DNA from: Dehalococcoidia bacterium UBA6808
GTDB taxonomy: Bacteria > Chloroflexota > Dehalococcoidia > GIF9 > UBA5629
DNA length: 18,415 nucleotides
Assembly (NCBI GenBank): GCA_002452695.1
Contig: DKFA01000013.1
Span: 1 to 18,415, forward strand
Direction: 5' to 3'
Below are positions 13,726-18,415 of the stretch, one piece after another. The position numbers were made by a program, and so were the translations under genes. Below the pieces are notes generated by a model, which saw nothing but the letters and a program-made list of their open reading frames with translations, had not been told where the DNA came from and made no database searches. The first letter of the stretch is position 1, and every line of letters starts with the position of its first letter.

Positions 13726-15206
13726 GTAACAAAGTTGTCGCGCCAACCGTCCTCTCCAAGACCAATTTTTTGTGCGGTATCCAGTGTCCCAGGTATCTGT
13801 GGATGATTCTGCATGAGCCTAAGAGTATCCCTCAGCCAAGCGAGGCCATGCAGTTTATCTCTCAACAGGGCCGGCGGGTAGGCGAGCTGGCAAAATTACT
13901 CTATCCGGGCGGCGTGGACATACCTGTATTAGATTTCGCAGCAGGCATATTGATGACCCGTGAACAACTTAAGTGCAACCGCCCTATTTTCGAGGCCAGT
14001 ATACTATCCGAGCATGTTTACTGCCGTCCGGACATCCTGGTGCCTGCTGGCGACGACCTGTGGGACATCATCGAGGTCAAAAGCGCAACGACCATTAAAG
14101 ATGTGAGTATACAAGACGTGGCCTTCCAGCGCTATTGCTGTGAGAGCGCCGGGGTGAATATCCGCAGATGCAGGCTGGCCTATATCAATAACCAGTTCGT
14201 AAAACGCGGTGAGATCGACCCTAACGAGCTTTTTATTATTGAAGATATCACAGACCGGGTTGAACTGGCCGGTATCGATATGCAGCAGAAGGTTGAAGAA
14301 TACCTGGAGGTATTGTCTTCACCGAATTGCCCGCAGGTCAGGATCGGTCCGCATTGCTCACAGCCTTTCATATGTCCACTGCAGGAGCGCTGCTGGTCGT
14401 TTCTGCCGGAGCATAGCGTATTTGAACTATACTGGGGCGGCAGTAAGTGTTTCGAGCTGTTCGACAGGGGCATAATCGATATCAGGGACATCCCGGCCGG
14501 CTACTCTCTCAACAGCAAGCAGTACATCCAGGTGGATTGCATTAAGAGTGGCGTGCCTCATATCAGGAAGCAGGCCATCAGGGACTTTATTGCCTCGCTT
14601 CAATACCCCGTCTATTTCCTGGATTTTGAGACATTTGCCACCGTGCTGCCAATGTTTGACGGGGTATGTCCCAACCAGCAGATACCCTTTCAATTTTCAC
14701 TGCATGTTTTACAGAGGTCGGGTGCAATTGCCGAGCATTACGGTTTCCTGGCCAGAGGACCGGAGGATCCACGCCCGGCGCTGCTAAGTGAACTAAAAAC
14801 GAGGCTGGGCACGAGTGGGAGCATAGTCGCCTACCATGCCCCCTTTGAGCAGCAGGTGCTCAGGGACCTGGCGGAAACCTATCCTGTGCATGCTGGTTGG
14901 GTGGCAGGAGTATTGCCGCGCCTGACCGACCTGCTGAAGCCCTTTATCAATTTTGACTATTACCATCCTGACCAGAAAGGCAGCGCCTCACTCAAGAAAG
15001 TGCTGCCGGCCCTGACCGGCCTGAGCTATGAAGGTCTGCCGATCTCTGACGGAAGGCAGGCGGGGGTGGCGTTCATGGAAGCCGAATTTAATGGTAGCGG
15101 AGAAATGCGCAGGGATAAGATCAGGCGAGATCTGAGCGTCTACTGTGGTCTGGATACGAGCGGTATGTTAGCGATACTAAAAAAACTGCAGTCTGAAGCT
15201 TGCTGA
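13722..15206 (+). CDS. DUF2779 protein: Cas4-like nuclease plus DnaQ-like exonuclease domain
   Basis: Predicted DNA/RNA nuclease of 494 aa with two nuclease-like halves. N-terminal half: CGIQCPRYLW (Cys18, Cys22), then the PD-(D/E)XK core RPDILV (Asp104) and IEVK (Glu118, Lys120), with QDVAFQ after it (131-136). A later cluster Cys212, Cys218, Cys224 ends in CPLQERCW, so with an N-terminal Cys it can hold a Cas4/AddB-type iron-sulphur cluster. C-terminal half (about 295-490) is DUF2779: YFLDFET (Asp301, Glu303), VAYHAPFEQQVL (369-380) and YCGLDTSGM (Tyr474-x3-Asp478), which resembles the DEDDy exonuclease motifs I, II and III. It has its own promoter, lies divergent to the ArsA-like gene and ends 14 bp from a convergent TPR gene. 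Cellular role unknown; such proteins occur singly in many bacteria. Family call firm, enzymatic inference moderate. Confidence 0.85.
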   Translation: MSNKVVAPTVLSKTNFLCGIQCPRYLWMILHEPKSIPQPSEAMQFISQQGRRVGELAKLLYPGGVDIPVLDFAAGILMTREQLKCNRPIFEASILSEHVYCRPDILVPAGDDLWDIIEVKSATTIKDVSIQDVAFQRYCCESAGVNIRRCRLAYINNQFVKRGEIDPNELFIIEDITDRVELAGIDMQQKVEEYLEVLSSPNCPQVRIGPHCSQPFICPLQERCWSFLPEHSVFELYWGGSKCFELFDRGIIDIRDIPAGYSLNSKQYIQVDCIKSGVPHIRKQAIRDFIASLQYPVYFLDFETFATVLPMFDGVCPNQQIPFQFSLHVLQRSGAIAEHYGFLARGPEDPRPALLSELKTRLGTSGSIVAYHAPFEQQVLRDLAETYPVHAGWVAGVLPRLTDLLKPFINFDYYHPDQKGSASLKKVLPALTGLSYEGLPISDGRQAGVAFMEAEFNGSGEMRRDKIRRDLSVYCGLDTSGMLAILKKLQSEAC

Positions 15207-15220
15207 TTATTTCTGCCCGG

Positions 15221-15775
15221 CTAAAGTGCAGTCATTTCATCGATGCTGAGACATTTGATCTCATCATGCAGCAGTATGAAGGTATCCAGTCGGTAGTCTA
15301 TTTTCTTGACGGGATCGTAGATAGGGAAGGCGCCAAAGTCAGGCGCCATTTCAACGACCCTTCTGAAAGCGTTGATCAGGATGGCCAGATCATGTGTGTT
15401 ACCTGACTCTGTGTATTTAGGCAGGTAGTGATAACCGATATAGTACCAGGCGGGGAAGACGTTAGGGTTGGTTTTAAGCACACCGTTGAAGATGGCGAAG
15501 GCCTCGGCCACGCGTTTGAGCGCATAGAGGCAAATGCCCTTGTTGGTCAGCGCCAGGATATTATCGGGCTCGCGTTCCAGAACACTGTCGAAGCAGGTGA
15601 TGGCGCTGTTATTGTCATCAAGCTTGTAATGGCACAGTGCCTGCTTGAAGATGTCCTCGGTAGTACGCTCGGATGCATGCTCTTTGGACAGGGAATCGCA
15701 ATATTCCAGGGTCCTTTCGTAGTCCTCTTTATCGAAGTATTCGTCTATCAGCCGGCGCAGATCATCGACTCGCAT
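15221..15775 (-). CDS. Small cytosolic TPR protein
   Basis: 184 aa, no signal peptide or membrane segment. About three to four degenerate TPRs cover residues 5-145 (for example the units around 41-70, 75-104 with NKGICLYALKRVAEAFAIFNGVLKTNPN, and 109-146). They are followed by a 40-residue tail (PIYDPVKKIDYRLDTF...) that I do not recognise. ATG 15775 is chosen because GGGAG precedes it by seven bases; the 11 upstream codons are discarded. It is convergent with the DUF2779 gene (14-bp gap) and divergent from the metallo-hydrolase gene. Likely a protein-protein adaptor; partner unknown. Confidence 0.8.
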   Translation of the reverse strand: MRVDDLRRLIDEYFDKEDYERTLEYCDSLSKEHASERTTEDIFKQALCHYKLDDNNSAITCFDSVLEREPDNILALTNKGICLYALKRVAEAFAIFNGVLKTNPNVFPAWYYIGYHYLPKYTESGNTHDLAILINAFRRVVEMAPDFGAFPIYDPVKKIDYRLDTFILLHDEIKCLSIDEMTAL

Positions 15776-15811
15776 AATTAACTCCCGATATGGTGTGAAT
15801 ATACTCAATTA

Positions 15812-15817
15812 TATAAT
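15812..15817 (+). promoter_or_regulatory. Candidate -10 of the metallo-hydrolase gene
   Basis: A perfect TATAAT lies 31 bp upstream of the ATG at 15848, within a 72-bp divergent gap. No clear -35 is found 16-18 bp upstream, so this is tentative. AGAGGGG follows as ribosome-binding site. Confidence 0.3.
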
Positions 15818-15847
15818 AAAATAGTAAACTACATTAAGAGGGGATTT

Positions 15848-16552
15848 ATGCGCAAGGTTGTACAGGATGTTTACAGGCTGAGCAATACCTGGGATCAGGC
15901 CGACCTGGGTGCTGGTGTTTACCTGGTTTCGGACGGCTGTGAACTGGCGCTCATCGATACAGGGTTTCGCAATAAAGCCCATGTGATTATGCGCAGGATC
16001 TACAGGCTGGGGCTTTCCCCTTCCCGCATCAGGTACATTATCATCACGCATCACCACCCGGACCATATCGGCAGCCTGGCCGCGCTCAAGGGCATCACTA
16101 AGGCGAAGGTTATTGCCCACAGGGACGATGTGCCCTACATCGAAGGCAACCTGCCGCAGCCGGGGCCTTTCCGTCCGGCCTTATATAAATCTATTGCTCA
16201 GGCTTTGAAAGATATACTGAAAACTGATCCCGTGGGGGTGGATATCGCAGTTTCGGACGGCGACGAACTGCCTGTGGCCGGAGGCATCAGCGTCATACAC
16301 ACCCCGGGGCATACCCCGGGCAGCATGTGCATCTACCTCAAGCAGAAGGGCGTGCTTTTCTGCGGTGACCTGGTCGCCCGCCGGCTGGCCATCAAGCTGC
16401 CCTCGCTGGCCTTCAGCGCCGATATACCGCAGCTTAAGCAATCGATCAAGAAGCTGGCCGGGCATGATTTTGAGATTCTCTGTTTCGGCCACGGCCTGCC
16501 TATGCGGCGCAATGCAGGCAAACGGATGAAGGATTTCGCCGTAAGGCTATAG
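15848..16552 (+). CDS. Metallo-beta-lactamase-fold hydrolase (glyoxalase II-like)
   Basis: Cytosolic metal-dependent hydrolase, 234 aa. Metal ligands are complete: THHHPDH (His68, His70, Asp72, His73), PGHTPGS (His155), CGD (Asp174) and GHG (His215). The fold spans the whole protein with no extra C-terminal domain. The short sequence and the TPGHTPGSM segment resemble the hydroxyacylglutathione-hydrolase/glyoxalase II branch of small single-domain enzymes, but those features are shared by many unrelated substrates, so the reaction is open. Strong AGAGGGG precedes the ATG. It marks the right-hand edge of the high-GC section: composition drops sharply just after its stop codon. Confidence 0.9.
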   Translation: MRKVVQDVYRLSNTWDQADLGAGVYLVSDGCELALIDTGFRNKAHVIMRRIYRLGLSPSRIRYIIITHHHPDHIGSLAALKGITKAKVIAHRDDVPYIEGNLPQPGPFRPALYKSIAQALKDILKTDPVGVDIAVSDGDELPVAGGISVIHTPGHTPGSMCIYLKQKGVLFCGDLVARRLAIKLPSLAFSADIPQLKQSIKKLAGHDFEILCFGHGLPMRRNAGKRMKDFAVRL

Positions 16553-16595
16553 AATTCAGTTGTCTGCTCAAGCAAAATTGTCTTCATGCTGGAAA

Positions 16596-17351
16596 TTACC
16601 TTGATTTAATCGTGAAGTCAGTAAAGTTTTTCCCATCAAGGTAATCTGGAAACGTGTGTATGCCAGTAATCTGGCAGTAGCAGTGTTCATATCCTTCGGA
16701 GGAGGTGCTTTTCCATGGGCGGGCTAAACCTATTCTAAGATATACGAATTTAGACTTAAGTAATCTGTTGATAATTTTGTCACTTACATCTTCCGCTTTT
16801 TCTAGCTTACGTTTAATTTGCATGTAAGTCATCTCTCGAAAAGCAAGATCACTGATTGGTAAATCATATTTATTATTGGAAATGTCATGGAAAATTAAAC
16901 GCGACCTAACGGATTTTTCAGTTTCAATAATATTAAGAGACTGGATTTTGGCATCGATTAAAGTAGCTATTGAGCGTGTTGGTGAACCGGGTGCCACCCA
17001 GTGGTTATAGCAAAGATAACCTTGGTAAATGTCCTTAACCGTTTTAAAGCTGACTTTAAGGAGATATTGTTCCCATTGTTTATCATCACATTTGCCGTAG
17101 TATTTTAGAGAGTTAGGTATAAACAGTTTATCTTCAATATGTGGTGGAACAGGATGGTCTTGCGTAAAATCCCATTCGACTTTGGCTCTGGGGCAAACGA
17201 CAAGATCATTGTTATTATAGAGATATGATTTCAAGAAACCGCTTGGATGTACCGGGCGGATTGTTTTTCCATCTTCGGTAATTCCTACAACGCAAACCTG
17301 ATTTCCAACTGGCATTTGAGTCAGATCAGTTATAACGAGCTTCTGTTTCAA
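16596..17351 (-). CDS. Dual OB-fold-type domain protein (DuOB-like)
   Basis: 251 aa, no signal peptide or membrane segment. The opening KLVITDLTQMPVGNQVC, then VVGITEDGKTIRPV (21-34), and the closing RIGLARPW (206-213) and CYCQITGIHTFPD (224-236) are two beta-rich modules around a helical middle (about 165-200, with KRKLEKAEDVSDKIINRLLKS). I recognise this from memory as the 'dual OB-containing' family found beside DUF488 genes. The start is probably TTG at 17351, preceded by AGGA about 8 bases away; no ATG fits. It begins 8 bp behind the preceding DUF488 gene, so it is the third gene of an operon. OB folds suggest nucleic-acid or nucleotide binding, but no catalytic motif is visible. AT-rich, unlike genes to the left. 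Confidence 0.7.
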   Translation of the reverse strand: MKQKLVITDLTQMPVGNQVCVVGITEDGKTIRPVHPSGFLKSYLYNNNDLVVCPRAKVEWDFTQDHPVPPHIEDKLFIPNSLKYYGKCDDKQWEQYLLKVSFKTVKDIYQGYLCYNHWVAPGSPTRSIATLIDAKIQSLNIIETEKSVRSRLIFHDISNNKYDLPISDLAFREMTYMQIKRKLEKAEDVSDKIINRLLKSKFVYLRIGLARPWKSTSSEGYEHCYCQITGIHTFPDYLDGKNFTDFTIKSR

Positions 17352-17359
17352 AACAAATC

Positions 17360-17803
17360 CTATAGATGTATTACATTAAAATCGCCTGTATATTTTTTTG
17401 ATAAATATTCAGCGGCTAACCGGCGATGGCAGTATTGTGCATCATATTCGCTGCATAATAATACTGCCCCCTCTTCAAGCCAGATCTGCGGCACGAATTT
17501 TTCAGGTTGGCGTGAATTAAGTAAGTTATTATATGCGGATTCATACCGTTGCCAATCTTTACTTATGCGGTATTCTCTTAGTATAGCTTCATCCGGTGCC
17601 AGTTCAGGAATGTAATGGTATTTTATACATGCTATCGTGTCGAGGAAATATGGAAGGTCTGTCTTCTTGGTAAAGCCGGTTAGCTGTGACGTATTATTTA
17701 GACGTATGTCTAATAGATGTGCCACGTGACTTTGTTTTAGGGTTTCAAAAAATTGTTCAGCGTTCCTTTTTGTAAATCCAACGGTATATATATACTTGGG
17801 CAT
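17360..17803 (-). CDS. DUF488 family protein, short variant
   Basis: 147 aa, cytosolic. It shows the DUF488 frame: N-terminal YTVGFTKRN (6-14), DIRLNNTSQLTGFTKK (32-47), and the C-terminal CSEYDAQYCHRR (Cys117, Glu119, Cys125, His126, Arg127). The DIRLNN...GFTKK and IPELAPDEAILREY segments belong to a different subgroup from the neighbouring DUF488 protein, so the two are ancient paralogs rather than a recent duplication. The conserved Cys, Glu, Cys-His-Arg set hints at an enzymatic or metal site, but the reaction is unknown to me. The gene starts 3 bp after the upstream DUF488 stop. AT-rich. Confidence 0.85.
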   Translation of the reverse strand: MPKYIYTVGFTKRNAEQFFETLKQSHVAHLLDIRLNNTSQLTGFTKKTDLPYFLDTIACIKYHYIPELAPDEAILREYRISKDWQRYESAYNNLLNSRQPEKFVPQIWLEEGAVLLCSEYDAQYCHRRLAAEYLSKKYTGDFNVIHL

Positions 17804-17806
17804 TGG

Positions 17807-18319
17807 TTATATTTGAAAAACAGCCTGATGCGGATCTATTTTGTGTTCTTCTTTCCATATATCTTCTTCCAGTTGAATACGCCCATCACCACGTATATGG
17901 AGTATATTAATTCCCTGTTTTATTAAACTAGCTCCTACAAGCAACCTGCGATGGCAAGATGCGGGGTCTTCTTCGGAACATAAAATGCATATACGATGCT
18001 TGTCGCATTCCTCGATTAGTATGTGAATACCTTTCTTAAAATAATCCTGTTCCCGAATATATTCATACGCTTTTACTCTATCGGCTTTTTTATTGCTATG
18101 AATGTCCTCAATGCGACCTCCCAACAAACTGCCCAGATACAAATAATGTATATCAATACTAGAAAGTAATTTCTCAAGGTTTTCGCGATTGGCAAATGCA
18201 GCCCATTGGCTATATGGCGTACTGCGGACATCTACAATTAAATCGATAAGGTTATCCTCAATAAGTTTGACGAATTTCTCCGGGTTGTGATTACTATGAC
18301 CTATAGTATATATATCCAT
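17807..18319 (-). CDS. DUF488 family protein, canonical form
   Basis: 170 aa, cytosolic, first gene of the operon. Family motifs: YTIGHSNHNPEKF (4-16), DVRSTPYSQWAAF (30-42), LGSLLGGR (62-69), and CILCSEEDPASCHRR (Cys111, Cys114, Glu116, Pro119, Cys122, His123, Arg124). The last is the hallmark of DUF488. The biochemical function of the family is not established to my knowledge. It starts at ATG 18319 behind a GGGG-type site about 11-14 bases upstream and is followed at 3 bp by the second DUF488 gene and then the dual-OB gene. The three-gene set is clearly lower in GC than the rest of the window. Confidence 0.9.
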   Translation of the reverse strand: MDIYTIGHSNHNPEKFVKLIEDNLIDLIVDVRSTPYSQWAAFANRENLEKLLSSIDIHYLYLGSLLGGRIEDIHSNKKADRVKAYEYIREQDYFKKGIHILIEECDKHRICILCSEEDPASCHRRLLVGASLIKQGINILHIRGDGRIQLEEDIWKEEHKIDPHQAVFQI

Positions 18320-18370
18320 TGATACCCAAACCCCAGTAATCTTATAGGGAAAAACACTACTTGCTGAGAT

Positions 18371-18399
18371 ATAGTACCAGAAAAATAACTTATGGGCAA
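18371..18399 (-). promoter_or_regulatory. Candidate promoter of the DUF488/dual-OB operon
   Basis: On the minus strand: TTGCCC (18399-18394), 17-bp spacer, TACTAT (18376-18371), each matching 4 of 6 consensus bases, about 50 bp upstream of the ATG at 18319. A second possible -10 (TATAAG, near 18342) lacks a -35. Just upstream lies CAAGA-7-TCTTG, a possible small inverted-repeat operator, at the window edge. Confidence 0.3.
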
Positions 18400-18415
18400 G
18401 AACTGGTGTCTTGTC

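Noticed and set aside
13553..13765. 71-codon N-terminal extension of the ArsA-like ATPase
   Set aside because: It would overlap the divergent DUF2779 gene and its promoter, has no ArsA-like sequence, and would bury the P-loop far from the N-terminus, unlike the family.

Overview
The window looks like a chromosomal segment of a free-living bacterium. Most genes are about 55-70 % GC in the lines I counted. The right-hand 1.8 kb is clearly AT-richer (33 % in one counted line). The homocitrate-synthase-like protein with its 'DVTNRDGVQ' start resembles what I remember from Dehalococcoidia. The many short-spaced genes and lipoprotein signals fit a member of Chloroflexota, but this is an inference from memory. 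I see no rRNA, tRNA, CRISPR array, transposase or phage genes.

Left part (1-5600), all on the minus strand. An OmpR-type response regulator and its HAMP histidine kinase overlap by 14 bp. They are followed by a lipoprotein membrane-fusion (HlyD/MacA-like) adaptor that runs off the left edge. A 15-bp AT-rich box upstream of the regulator recurs (13/15 identical) upstream of the adaptor, suggesting that the two-component system controls itself and the adaptor/efflux genes. Upstream lies a homocitrate/Re-citrate-synthase-like enzyme with its own extended -10 promoter. Next come the frameshifted remnant of a secreted Fn3-like protein and an intact lipoprotein of the chagasin (I42) protease-inhibitor family.

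Middle part (5700-12310). A lipoprotein made of seven 34-residue TPRs is followed by a GNAT acetyltransferase overlapping an M20 metallo-hydrolase. An ABC-2 export system comes next: a NatA-like ATPase on the minus strand, separated by only 32 bp from a divergent two-gene permease operon. The first permease carries a fused C-terminal PrsW-like intramembrane glutamic protease domain, and the second is joined to it by a 4-bp GTGA overlap.

Right part (12310-18415). A 289-bp gene-free stretch is followed by a single-domain ArsA/Get3-like ATPase whose last codons run into a degenerate CCAAAT-type repeat. Divergent from it is a DUF2779 protein (Cas4-like PD-(D/E)XK nuclease plus DnaQ-like exonuclease domain). 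Then come a small TPR protein and a metallo-beta-lactamase-fold hydrolase. The window closes with a compact AT-rich operon of two different DUF488 proteins and a dual-OB-type protein. This operon is probably horizontally acquired, and it is the best candidate here for a poorly described system, possibly a nucleic-acid-related or defence module.

A recurring oddity is a CCAAAT-rich tract lying in sense orientation at the 3' ends of three separate genes.
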